Assembly (NCBI GenBank): GCA_937899245.1
Contig: CALDKB010000028.1
Span: forward strand, 1 to 64,000
DNA length: 64,000 nt
Direction of reading: 5' to 3'
Source: an uncultured Bacteroidales bacterium
GTDB lineage: Bacteria; Bacteroidota; Bacteroidia; Bacteroidales; ML635J-15
How positions within the stretch are numbered: the stretch's first letter is position 1; each line of letters opens with the position of its first letter. Under the pieces are notes generated by a model. It saw only the letters and a program-made list of their open reading frames with translations. It made no database searches and was not told where the DNA came from. Below are positions 54,101 to 61,972 of the stretch, one piece after another. A program made the position numbers and the translations under genes.

Positions 54101-55726
54101 GGCATTCAGCATACGCCAGGTCTCCTCCCTTACTGTCACCTTTTCTTCCTTGGCGTCATAAGTTAGGTATCCCTGATATACCAGTCTATAAATCAACTGA
54201 ATTGCCTGGTCCCTACCTATTTTCATATATGTAACCAAATCGCCAAGTGTAAATTCCGGATATCCGACCCAACTTACTACCGAAGCGACAACTTCAAGAG
54301 GATTACGCGCATCCTGCTGCTTTAGAGACTTATACTTATCATAAGTATAATAATCGGCAGACTCAAACACAACCTCACTTGGCGTTCCCTGCGTATTTAC
54401 AGTAGCCAAATCGATTATCGACTTGTCGACAACCCATTTTAACGAAGTAAAATTCATCGACAACATGTGGTATGTGTCCACAAAATTCATCTTCGACAGG
54501 CCATCTTGCGTTCTGATAACCTCCAAGTAGCCGTTTTCCTTTTCATCGTACTGCTTTTCTACCTTGCGCCTACGACCGGACTGTTCTTCCGACTCTTTTT
54601 CTATTTTTCGCCTTACTATAGTATATCGCATCGACACACACGGATGGTATATCGAATCCTGAGCCAGGCGAAGCACCATCTCACAATCATCCGATACTAT
54701 CTTGTCGGGATCGAAAACAAACGACTGTGCGTATGCGCTGAACGAAACGCTGTCGTTCTTCGTAATTCTTATTTCCGCCTTGCGTTCCTCGGTGCCACTG
54801 CCAATGAAATTGCGGCCTCTTACCGACAAACCGCCACGGTAATCAACGTCCTTAACGATATTCTTTATATTAAAATTCTGCGAATAGCTAACAAAACGCG
54901 GATATGTTGATTTCTCGGGATGCTCGCCATTTTGGGCCTTATCGTTCAAATCGCCCATAAGATCCTGAGTGAAATAGTATTTATTGCGGAATACCACGCT
55001 ATCAGCCTTAATTCCGATATCTGCTAGATTCAAGTTGTAGTCGCCAAGCGAAACGCTCATACTGTCGATAGGATACCCTACCCGTTCCCATCCGACCAGA
55101 CCGCCATTTCCGACCCATGTCCTTTCTATTGGATTCAGCACACCGCTTGTATTATATATTTTCAAGCTGTCACGATCCTGAAAACCAACAAGATCCACAT
55201 CGTCAAAACGAATTTGGAATTTCTTGTTTTCGTATGTCATAAGAACATTCATCTTATTGACTTTCCAGTTAGTACGTTGATTGTAGCACACTACATTTGC
55301 CCTCAGAAGCAAATTCATCGTATGCAAGAAATCTGACAAATCATTAACACGGACCTTGCGTCCGGCATCGACCATATCAACAACAGCCTTCTCGTACTTT
55401 TCGTACTGGCTGTAGTCAATTCCATTTCGTTCGAAAGCCATCAGGTTGTCGACAAAACGCACATAATCTGGAAATGGCTTGCAGCCCTTCGACTGCAGCT
55501 TGTTTATGCACCTGATAAAATTGTCTCGTTGAGCTGAGGTTAGCGTATCCGACTGCCAGAAAGTCAAGAATTCCTTCGACATGCTAGCGCCATCCTTACG
55601 GATGTCACCCGTATATGTCAACTGTTGCGAGAACTCCTTGCCGAAATGACTTGGATTCAACGTAAACTGAGCTGCGACAATCTGTCCAAGACAACAAAAC
55701 AAAACTAAGATGAATATCCTCTTCAT
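51098..55726 (-). CDS. Giant exported protein (1542 aa), unknown function
   Basis: A signal peptide (MKRIFILVLFCCLGQIVAAQ) is followed by more than 1500 residues rich in beta strands and in DS/KV turns, with no family I can name. I recognise it as a type of large hypothetical protein found in Bacteroidota, but that is recollection. Residues about 485-555 (FTLGDLVTYMKIGRDQAIQL, then IYRLVYQGYLTYD) look like a winged-helix-type fold, unusual in an exported protein. No T9SS sorting domain is seen at the C-terminus. It overlaps the GWxTD gene and follows prmA by 9 bp. A role in outer-membrane or surface assembly with the GWxTD lipoprotein is possible (inference). Confidence 0.7.
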   Translation of the reverse strand: MKRIFILVLFCCLGQIVAAQFTLNPSHFGKEFSQQLTYTGDIRKDGASMSKEFLTFWQSDTLTSAQRDNFIRCINKLQSKGCKPFPDYVRFVDNLMAFERNGIDYSQYEKYEKAVVDMVDAGRKVRVNDLSDFLHTMNLLLRANVVCYNQRTNWKVNKMNVLMTYENKKFQIRFDDVDLVGFQDRDSLKIYNTSGVLNPIERTWVGNGGLVGWERVGYPIDSMSVSLGDYNLNLADIGIKADSVVFRNKYYFTQDLMGDLNDKAQNGEHPEKSTYPRFVSYSQNFNIKNIVKDVDYRGGLSVRGRNFIGSGTEERKAEIRITKNDSVSFSAYAQSFVFDPDKIVSDDCEMVLRLAQDSIYHPCVSMRYTIVRRKIEKESEEQSGRRRKVEKQYDEKENGYLEVIRTQDGLSKMNFVDTYHMLSMNFTSLKWVVDKSIIDLATVNTQGTPSEVVFESADYYTYDKYKSLKQQDARNPLEVVASVVSWVGYPEFTLGDLVTYMKIGRDQAIQLIYRLVYQGYLTYDAKEEKVTVREETWRMLNAHKGDTDSDVILFYSKVKSSEGVMVDDETKQVVRTALGNDTVANAKLSLSNFDLKMFGVPYVHLSDSQSVTVYPRDQKLVIQKNRNFIFDGLLQAGQFYMYGSGFNFNYNQFRISVPNCDSMKIVAMTTPEMGFLDNNGQPKVAIVRNKLENISGDFYIDYPSNKSGFADYKEYPKLVSSKETFVYYDSPQIFNGIYDREKFYFKVDPFTIDSIDGYSKENIHFAGTLVSNGIIPDLKETLVVRQSDWSLGFEYKTPSSGVPIYNGKATFRNNIDLSNKGLRAEGTINYLSTTFTDAYATLFPDELEGHSKKMNVEARKSPVQFPKAECVENTLRWEVNKDKFHVDKDTANFVMYDGQARLDGNMLITTQGVHGEGTTFIERAMLVSEDFVYNKDDFDADTADFSLYKNNISDIDFEGKGQKSHIDFVKRRGDFMSNGEGSEQNFPKNKYKCTADKTTWYMDKEELAFSASDEVKDKLRAINPENEWELWESAFIEGSRFESYMTGQDRLSFYVPEAIYNYRDYIINAKNVGVIRVADAAIFPKTDVVLRENAVMDTLVGARITANVTSEYYKFYNAKVKIKGKRDYIGEADYDYINETKSPQKIHFSEIKIAEGETRAYGEISEPDNFNITRHFGYQGSVNAYAGIDSLEYIGAARINYECDTANQWFKFKSFVSDEAPFIPIDKDLKSINNLVLRSSVMLGNGKVYPAFIAKRRGVADEALFDVNGYLQYNEESGKFEISSLEKLYEHNLPGNYMSIDASTCNIEGEGEFIFSKNLTYTFNVNSFGKFTYNRETDTTEFNTTMFMNIPLPSSAFDYMAKTIPSVSSDYVDENDEAYHVALKQFLDTAEYNKYMTNISFGNYEKIPKLLTENKIVMTDLHFIYDRKSQTKGIVCGGPIGFVSFGKHHVSRYVSGYIRVTKTKGAEAFEMLVEPDGEMWFYFMYKNGILKTISSEEKYNSIIADSKEKPLDNYSVILEGTTDKNKFKKEMDKKFLNTSSEY

Positions 55727-55735
55727 ATTTTCGGA

Positions 55736-56557
55736 TTATTTTTCAAACACACATGCGGTCCACTCGTCGGTACAGATATTCCTTACAAACGAAAGACCAC
55801 ATTTTGCGCACACCTCCGTAATCTGATCTACCTCCGTTGCGAAGAATCCGCTCAACAGCAACGGGGCGCCAGCCTTCATTCGATTGGCATACGTAGGTAT
55901 CTGCTTCTTAAGAATATTAAGATTTATATTGGCAAATATAAAATCGAAATCCACTTCCGGAATATCCTGAACATCGCCCTGCGAAGCTATGATATTTGAT
56001 ACGCCATTTCGTTCGGCATTTTCCATAGTATTTTCATATGCCCACTCGTCAATATCTATAGCATATAATTTTTCTGCGCCAAGAATTGAAGCGTATATTG
56101 CCAGGATACCTGTTCCGCAGCCCATATCAAGACCGGTCTTTCCCTTTAGGTCAAGATCTGCAATCAAGCGGCACATCATCGATGTTGTTGCATGATGTCC
56201 AGTTCCGAACGACATCTTTGGCTCGATAACAATTGTATGCCTTGTATTGAAATTTTCGGTATGGAATGGAGCCTTTATGGCCAGATTGTCGTCAACAACA
56301 ATCGGAGAGAAATTCTCTTCCCACTGGCGGTTCCAGTTTTCCTGCGGAATAATTTTCACCGATGCCGACACGCCAAAATGCTCGAGAAACTCGTTGACGT
56401 CCGACTCGTTATATTTTTTTTCTTCAGCATAGGCGAAAAGCTTTCCGCCCTCCTCGCTGAAGCTATCAAAGTCTAATTCTGCCAAAAACGCCACAAGAAT
56501 GTCCGACAATTCGGCATTGCTACGTGGCAATTCTATTGAAAGTTCGATATAATTCAT
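55736..56557 (-). CDS. prmA: Ribosomal protein L11 methyltransferase
   Basis: PrmA trimethylates ribosomal protein L11 using S-adenosylmethionine. The N-terminal substrate-recognition domain begins MNYIELSIELPRSN. The SAM-binding core is GLDMGCGTGILAIYAS with the acidic AIDIDEWAYEN, preceded by the family segment EPKMSFGTGHHATT. NINLNIL takes the place of the NPP(Y/F) motif. At 273 residues it has the usual length. The ATG at 56557 was chosen: the longer frame to 56611 covers a hairpin and has no family match. It lies between tpiA and the giant protein gene. Confidence 0.94.
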   Translation of the reverse strand: MNYIELSIELPRSNAELSDILVAFLAELDFDSFSEEGGKLFAYAEEKKYNESDVNEFLEHFGVSASVKIIPQENWNRQWEENFSPIVVDDNLAIKAPFHTENFNTRHTIVIEPKMSFGTGHHATTSMMCRLIADLDLKGKTGLDMGCGTGILAIYASILGAEKLYAIDIDEWAYENTMENAERNGVSNIIASQGDVQDIPEVDFDFIFANINLNILKKQIPTYANRMKAGAPLLLSGFFATEVDQITEVCAKCGLSFVRNICTDEWTACVFEK

Positions 56558-56577
56558 ACTTCTATAGTTCGAATAAA

Positions 56578-56615
56578 GTTCATGACATGCATGACAAATC
56601 ACACACGTCATGAAC
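56578..56615 (-). repeat. Hairpin between tpiA and prmA
   Basis: GTTCATGACGTG pairs with CATGTCATGAAC in the minus-strand transcript over 12 bp, one pair being a G-U wobble that would be an A-C mismatch in the plus-strand transcript. The loop is 14 nt. No T-run follows, so it is more likely a processing or stability element than a terminator. Confidence 0.55.
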
Positions 56616-56624
56616 CATATGTCA

Positions 56625-57386
56625 TTAAATGGCCTTTATAATCTCAATGAAATCCGGGGCCTTCAAAGATGCGCCGCCAACAAGACCGCCATCAATATCA
56701 GGTTGAGCAAACAAGTTTGCAGCATTACCAGCATTTACGCTTCCTCCGTAAAGGATTGTTGTGTCATCTGCTATTTCCTTGCCGTACAACTTTGCCAACA
56801 ATGCGCGAATAAATGCGTGTATTTCCTCTGCCTGTTCTGGAGTTGCAGTCTTGCCTGTTCCAATTGCCCATACCGGTTCGTATGCGACGATTGTATTCTT
56901 GAAATTTTCGGCAGTTACATTCTTCAAGCCGTTACGCAACTGAGCTTCAATAATTTCGAAGTGCTTTCCTGCTTCGCGGTCTTCGAGTTTTTCGCCACAG
57001 CATAAAATCGGCGACAATCCGTTCTTATAGCACTGTTCGAGCTTTACAGAAATAACCTCATCGGTATCTCCAAAATACTGACGACGTTCGCTATGACCAA
57101 TAATTGCGAATTCAACGCCAAGATCCTTAATCATATTAGCAGCAACTTCTCCTGTATATGCACCTTTTTCAAACTGTGAGCAATTCTGGGATGCAACATG
57201 AATCTTCTTTGTGTCAACTGCAGCAACACAAGTCGACAAATGTGTAAATGGAGCACCAATGATAACAGTTTTGTTCGATGGCATTTCGTATGTTGCCATA
57301 AACGAATTCAAATCTTCGGCCAATGCCTTACCCTGACTTACGAGGGTGTTCATCTTCCAGTTTCCTGCTACGATTTTTCTTCTCAT
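56625..57386 (-). CDS. tpiA: Triosephosphate isomerase
   Basis: TpiA interconverts dihydroxyacetone phosphate and glyceraldehyde-3-phosphate in glycolysis. MRRKIVAGNWKMN contains Asn and the catalytic Lys. The electrophile His lies in IGHSERRQYF, and the catalytic Glu in VAYEPVWAIGTG. YGGSVNAGNAANL and GGLVGGASL close the phosphate-binding site. At 253 residues it is standard. Its start overlaps the stop of the BT_3928-like gene by 3 bp (ATGA). Confidence 0.97.
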   Translation of the reverse strand: MRRKIVAGNWKMNTLVSQGKALAEDLNSFMATYEMPSNKTVIIGAPFTHLSTCVAAVDTKKIHVASQNCSQFEKGAYTGEVAANMIKDLGVEFAIIGHSERRQYFGDTDEVISVKLEQCYKNGLSPILCCGEKLEDREAGKHFEIIEAQLRNGLKNVTAENFKNTIVAYEPVWAIGTGKTATPEQAEEIHAFIRALLAKLYGKEIADDTTILYGGSVNAGNAANLFAQPDIDGGLVGGASLKAPDFIEIIKAI

Positions 57387-58924
57387 TTCAAATTATTTTT
57401 ATCGTTAATATATCTGTTTTTAATTAGCCAGTTGGAAATAATCCTAATTATTGCCATTGCAAGCAATGCAGACAAAATCCAAACAACATAAACCAGTCTG
57501 TCGCGCTGATTGTGCTGTGCGGTAAACATTGTTCCCGTCAATTCGTTTTCAAGCGATTTTATTTCCGGCAGATTTCCATCATGCCACTTGTCGATGACTG
57601 TCCCCTTACGGATAAGGAGCAATCCCGGATTTGAACGGACAATGGTTTTCAATGTTATAGGATCGGTATTATAAAATTCATATTTCGGACTGTATTTTTC
57701 GATGAAGTCTGAAATTTCATTTTCGTTTGATGATGTCATGCAATAAAATCCCATATTGTTAGCAGCAGCAAAAGATGCAATGGAATCAAATTCAGCAAGA
57801 TGCTCCAAATCCATTTCATCGAGGCGTAATGCAATCATCAGGAAGGAGTATCTACTGTCGGCCAGCACTTCCGGAGCAATGTCCTTTGCCTGAATTTCGC
57901 CAGACTGATATACAGCATCAGCAAATCCATAACCTTCCGCTGGAGCCTCGTCAACACCAAGAACAACAGCCTTGCCATCTGCGTCTATATAAGTAATCTT
58001 AATATTCGCAACGTCAATCTCGTCTTCACATTCTTCACAAATGTAACTGTCGTACTTCCACGATGTGTCGGGCACAGAATATACGTCAGCATACATCTGC
58101 TCGCCTTCTGCAGTCTTATATATCAACTCAACGCCGTCAAGGTCAACTTCCACGGCATTCTCGTCGAAGAAAGTGCGCTCCATTGTAAAGTCATGAATAG
58201 GAGGAACATATCCGGCATCTATTATCTTATGCTCGGCATCAACAAACTTCCATGAGGAATCGGGCAGGTTCTCGACTGTAAATTTCTCCTGCTTGCCGTC
58301 CTTCTCGTATATGAAGTAGCTCTCGACAACAGGTTTTGGTGCATCCTCAGGCACAATCATACCCTCGGCAATATTTGCTCCTATATGATACGGACGGAAA
58401 TCGATGATTGGCAAAGTCTTAAGGCAATAAATGCAAAGCCCCAACGACATAAAGCCGACAACAAACATAATTGCCCACTGAACGCCAACATGATAGTCTG
58501 TCTTAATCTTTTTGCGCTGGGCAAAAACAAATATTGTCATTGCAAGAAGCACTACATTCTTGAAGAATGTTTGCCAGTTGGTAATAACTAGTGCGTCACC
58601 GAAACATCCGCAGTCAGACACAGGATTTGCTATTGCAAGCCACAATGTCAACGGAGTAAAGAATACCAGCATAATCAATGCACCCAAGGCGCCCAACTTT
58701 GGCAACTGATTGAAGAACAGCGAGAAACCGATTACAAGTTCAAACACTGCCAACACGATTGCCATTGGGAACGCAATACTGTCGATTGATTCAAGATGCA
58801 TTGCTTCAAGGTAATCTGCAATCTTATATCCATATCCTAGTGGATCGATAACTTTAACAAAGCCGGAAAAGATAAACGTAGCTCCGACCAACCATCTAAA
58901 TAAGCTTCTTAATATCTTCATCAT
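57383..58924 (-). CDS. BT_3928-like DoxX-type membrane protein with repeat insertion
   Basis: The N-terminal 150 residues form a four-helix DoxX/MauE-like domain (FRWLVGATFIFSGFVKVIDPLGYG ... FGDALVITNWQTFFKN). Related phylum proteins next to tpiA are called BT_3928-like. Residues about 200-330 hold three related units of roughly 35-45 residues, each with a Y-x-x-(D/E)-G opening and a P-x-x-x-(W/Y) centre (residues near 200, 264 and 308). A thioredoxin-like C-terminal portion follows without a CxxC, ending in one helix. At 513 residues it is longer than expected for the family. The start overlaps the tmk stop by one base. Confidence 0.82.
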   Translation of the reverse strand: MMKILRSLFRWLVGATFIFSGFVKVIDPLGYGYKIADYLEAMHLESIDSIAFPMAIVLAVFELVIGFSLFFNQLPKLGALGALIMLVFFTPLTLWLAIANPVSDCGCFGDALVITNWQTFFKNVVLLAMTIFVFAQRKKIKTDYHVGVQWAIMFVVGFMSLGLCIYCLKTLPIIDFRPYHIGANIAEGMIVPEDAPKPVVESYFIYEKDGKQEKFTVENLPDSSWKFVDAEHKIIDAGYVPPIHDFTMERTFFDENAVEVDLDGVELIYKTAEGEQMYADVYSVPDTSWKYDSYICEECEDEIDVANIKITYIDADGKAVVLGVDEAPAEGYGFADAVYQSGEIQAKDIAPEVLADSRYSFLMIALRLDEMDLEHLAEFDSIASFAAANNMGFYCMTSSNENEISDFIEKYSPKYEFYNTDPITLKTIVRSNPGLLLIRKGTVIDKWHDGNLPEIKSLENELTGTMFTAQHNQRDRLVYVVWILSALLAMAIIRIISNWLIKNRYINDKNNLK

Positions 58925-59610
58925 TAGAATATTAGTTTATGTTTTTTCAATTCGTCGATAATTTTTGCCGAGATTTTCTCTGCAGGGAGCATCTCTCCGT
59001 TTTCCGAACAATCTATTCGCACGATACGATTGTCGACCTTGACTGCGTCAAGATAAGTTTCACGGACTTTTTTCTGGAAATCAAGATTGGCCTCATGAAT
59101 ATCGGTCTTGCCGTTTAGGTACTCACGGTCCTTCCCTGTCCTGTTTTCGACAAGCCGTTTTTCGGTAAACGAAAACGGAACATCAAGGAAAATATTTAAA
59201 TCCGGACGAGGAATCTTGAAATAGTTGAACTCCAGATTAAATATCCAGTCGAAGAGTTTCTTCTTTTCGCAATCATCCTTGATTTTTGCGCATTGGAAAC
59301 CGATGTTAGAATAGACATACCTATCGTTGATAACGAACTTACCCTCGTTTAGCCAACCGTTTATTACCGGTGCCACATTATATCTGTCGCCGGCAAAGAG
59401 CAACGACACCAAATATGGGTCAACCTGGTCTATGCCACCGAATTCGCCTCGCAAGAAACGATTAATCATTTCGCCGAAAATCTCTGAATTTCCCGTTGGG
59501 AAATGCACATACTCGACATTTTTCCCAGCCGACTGCAAATATTTTGTAAGCAAATCGACTTGCGTCGACTTACCTGCGCCATCCAAACCTTCTATTACAA
59601 TAAAAGCCAT
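58924..59610 (-). CDS. tmk: Thymidylate kinase
   Basis: Tmk phosphorylates dTMP to dTDP. The P-loop is IEGLDGAGKST at the N-terminus. FPTGNS and the DRYVYSNIGFQ segment match the dTMP-binding and lid region, and FLDVPFSFTEKRL contains the expected core strand. At 228 residues it is slightly longer than many bacterial Tmk proteins. The ATG at 59610 was chosen because it begins directly before the P-loop; a longer frame extends past the -7 element at 59635-59642. It is the first gene of the long minus-strand run. Confidence 0.93.
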   Translation of the reverse strand: MAFIVIEGLDGAGKSTQVDLLTKYLQSAGKNVEYVHFPTGNSEIFGEMINRFLRGEFGGIDQVDPYLVSLLFAGDRYNVAPVINGWLNEGKFVINDRYVYSNIGFQCAKIKDDCEKKKLFDWIFNLEFNYFKIPRPDLNIFLDVPFSFTEKRLVENRTGKDREYLNGKTDIHEANLDFQKKVRETYLDAVKVDNRIVRIDCSENGEMLPAEKISAKIIDELKKHKLIF

Positions 59611-59634
59611 GCTCGAATAAAATCTTTTAAATCC

Positions 59635-59642
59635 CAAATATA
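59635..59642 (-). promoter_or_regulatory. -7 element (TATATTTG, minus strand) before tmk
   Basis: A TAnnTTTG match 25-32 bases upstream of the tmk ATG. It is the best candidate promoter for the run tmk to purH. Confidence 0.6.
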
Positions 59643-59754
59643 GAAATTTTCCCGCAATGCACAACCTATCTCTTAATATATTATTGAACAAAAAAACATG
59701 GCAACACACTTATAACTATTTGCACTTTTATTTGTTAAATTTGTTACTTCACAT

Positions 59755-59762
59755 TAACTTTG
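59755..59762 (+). promoter_or_regulatory. -7 element (TAACTTTG) before lipoprotein
   Basis: A TAnnTTTG match 36-43 bases upstream of the ATG at 59798. Confidence 0.6.
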
Positions 59763-59797
59763 CAAAATATAATATTTCAAATATAATTTAATTTAAT

Positions 59798-60688
59798 ATG
59801 AAAAGAATCTTTTTACTATTCGCAGCTGTCGCAATGATTTTTGCATTCAGCTCATGCACAAAGGAAGGTGCATTTTCCCCAAAGGGAAAACTATCAAAAG
59901 TTTACTATTCTGGTAGCAAGACTTACACCAATCCAGAATACTCCGACTACAACAGCAAGTTTGACAAATTTCTTGGAACTCATTACACATGGGAAAAAAA
60001 GCTTCTTACAAGATCTGATGAATATTATTCAGACGGCGAATTAGAAAGTACAACCTATTATTCATACGACAACAAGAATAGACTTGACCACATTATTCTT
60101 TCCGATAATCAAGTTGTTTATAAATATGACGGAAACAAGCTCAAGAGCATTGAAGTTTACGACGGTGGCACTTTAGAGACATGCTACAATATCACACACG
60201 ATGGAAGCAAGATCTCAAAGATTGAAGTTATATACAATTCATCAAAGTCGACAAAGGCCATTAATCCTCTAGAATATGTTTTCTCCGATGACGTTGCTGA
60301 AAGCATGAATTTCTTAGCAGAAAAAGCTCCTAAGACAAGAGGCGTTGCAAACGGCACATACACACTAAAGTGGGACGGAAAGAATGTCGTTGAAATGCAT
60401 TACGAAGAAGGTTCATACATTGCAAATGGAACATATGCATACGACAACTACAAGAACCCATATTACGGCTTCTACGAAGATATGGACGTAAACTATTTCT
60501 CTGAGAACAATATCACAAACGTTACCATGTCTGCATCTCAGGGAACTGCCAACGAAAGCTATTCACGCAATATCACATACACATACGATGGAAAGTACCC
60601 TGCAACCAAGAGTTACAGCTACAAGGATAAAGACTATTACGGTGACGAATACACATACAGTCAGACAACATATTTCGAATACGAATAG
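59798..60688 (+). CDS. Lipoprotein of the KLSKVYY/W-E-K type, paralogue 1
   Basis: A signal peptide with lipobox (AFSSC) precedes a 296-residue protein with repeated Y-rich short strands. Several are of the form YSYDNKNRLDHI, YKYDGNKLKSI and LKWDGKNVVEM, resembling YD/RHS-like repeats in short form. It has the same plan as the gene at 61973: Lys-rich start after the Cys, then W-E-K, YKYDGNK-like units and a YTYDGK...E ending. Function unknown; a DUF4595-like relation is possible. A terminator follows. Confidence 0.75.
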   Translation: MKRIFLLFAAVAMIFAFSSCTKEGAFSPKGKLSKVYYSGSKTYTNPEYSDYNSKFDKFLGTHYTWEKKLLTRSDEYYSDGELESTTYYSYDNKNRLDHIILSDNQVVYKYDGNKLKSIEVYDGGTLETCYNITHDGSKISKIEVIYNSSKSTKAINPLEYVFSDDVAESMNFLAEKAPKTRGVANGTYTLKWDGKNVVEMHYEEGSYIANGTYAYDNYKNPYYGFYEDMDVNYFSENNITNVTMSASQGTANESYSRNITYTYDGKYPATKSYSYKDKDYYGDEYTYSQTTYFEYE

Positions 60689-60712
60689 AATTCTTATATC
60701 ATGATAAAAAAT

Positions 60713-60744
60713 AAAAGGCATCGGAAACGATGCCTTTTATTTTT
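60713..60744. terminator. Bidirectional terminator
   Basis: AAAAGGCATCG-GAAA-CGATGCCTTTT with T-runs on both strands, between the convergent lipoprotein genes 59798 and 60761. Confidence 0.9.
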
Positions 60745-60760
60745 TATGCTTAACATTATC

Positions 60761-61837
60761 TTATTTATCGTATGGTTTATTTACAATGTAATAATTATCA
60801 TACCAGCCAGGGAACTTCAAGTGCTTGGTGTACATGCCACGAGAAATAGAATCAAGTGTTTCGGAGCCAACTGCCTTAGATCTGGAAGCCTTACATCTTG
60901 AAGCCATAAGACCATACGCCATATCATATTCCGACGAGCAACTTTCATCGATATAGATATTTGTAAATATCGGACGTTCCTGTGCTACCCCATTCGACGG
61001 TTTGGTAACTTGCATGTAGGTATATAGGTTCTCGTCTGCCGACGACACACATATAGTCAGGCAGTCGGGCATTTTTACAAGACGTTTTACCACCGACTCG
61101 TCATTATTGTTTATTTGCGACACTATGGAACTATAGAACGATGCGACACTAAAGGACTGTTCTACAGCTGTATAAGAATTTACAGACGTCTTAAATGACA
61201 TATTGTCGTAAATCTCGATAGATTTCCCAACCGTATCGCCATTACTCTTTATTTCTAGATAATTAAAGTATACTGTAGTCTGGAACAAATTTGCATTAGT
61301 TCCCGGATAATACTTTATATTAAAATCATTATTATATCTTGCCAGTTCCACCTTTGGCGAACGCTCATCCGGAGCAACAATGCTTACCCCATCAACCACT
61401 TCGGTAGAACCTCTGGCAATTATTCGTCCATTATCAATGTTTACCTCCAGTTCATAAAGCGAACCCGACTCCAGCTGCGGCTTTCCTACCCAGACAGTAT
61501 TCTTATCGCTTGCAAAATAGCCAGATTCCTTGGGTACCGTATCTACAGGAACGAAATCCCATGTCTTTAAAATTGAATTTCCTTGCTTTTTATATAGCTT
61601 CACGGCTACATTACAATTGTAGAAAAGCGAATCGGACACCGATGCCATTTCCGACGCAGGCAAATTGCCCAAAAAGCACTTGTTTATCTTTATATACTGG
61701 TAATCTTGCGACTGATCTAAAACGCAAAAAACAGCAGGAACATCTCGCCACTCATCGTTAACATCGAAACTCGAATCGCACGACACAAATGAAACCAGCA
61801 CCAGTAAAAGTCCAAATATTGAAATATATCTCATCAT
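60761..61837 (-). CDS. Lipoprotein, possibly DUF4249-like
   Basis: A signal peptide with lipobox (FVSC, Cys near residue 20) precedes a 358-residue protein that opens VNDEWRDVPAVFCVLDQSQDYQYIKINKCFLG and continues with beta-rich sequence. The layout recalls DUF4249-type Bacteroidota lipoproteins (short N-terminal beta domain, then SGSLYELEVN), but the match is weak. Function unknown. It lies between two paralogous lipoprotein genes and has its own -7 element (61862-61869). Confidence 0.65.
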   Translation of the reverse strand: MMRYISIFGLLLVLVSFVSCDSSFDVNDEWRDVPAVFCVLDQSQDYQYIKINKCFLGNLPASEMASVSDSLFYNCNVAVKLYKKQGNSILKTWDFVPVDTVPKESGYFASDKNTVWVGKPQLESGSLYELEVNIDNGRIIARGSTEVVDGVSIVAPDERSPKVELARYNNDFNIKYYPGTNANLFQTTVYFNYLEIKSNGDTVGKSIEIYDNMSFKTSVNSYTAVEQSFSVASFYSSIVSQINNNDESVVKRLVKMPDCLTICVSSADENLYTYMQVTKPSNGVAQERPIFTNIYIDESCSSEYDMAYGLMASRCKASRSKAVGSETLDSISRGMYTKHLKFPGWYDNYYIVNKPYDK

Positions 61838-61861
61838 TGTTCAATCTCAAAAATGAAGTTT

Positions 61862-61869
61862 CAAAATTA
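61862..61869 (-). promoter_or_regulatory. -7 element (TAATTTTG, minus strand)
   Basis: A TAnnTTTG match 25-32 bases upstream of the lipoprotein start at 61837. Confidence 0.55.
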
Positions 61870-61926
61870 GAATTTAATTTTCTAATTCAAAACTTTTTTG
61901 TTCAATAACAAATCGTAGGAAGCCAC

Positions 61927-61953
61927 AAAAAAAGGCCTACCCGGCCTTTTTTT
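61927..61953 (-). terminator. Terminator after lipoprotein 61973
   Basis: AAAAAAAGGCC-TACCC-GGCCTTTTTTT, 20 bases past the stop of the minus-strand gene ending at 61973. Confidence 0.85.
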
Positions 61954-61972
61954 ATATTGTATATACAATCAA

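Noticed and set aside
56558..56611. Longer prmA N-terminus
   Set aside because: It covers a conserved-looking hairpin and adds Cys/His-rich residues unlike PrmA.
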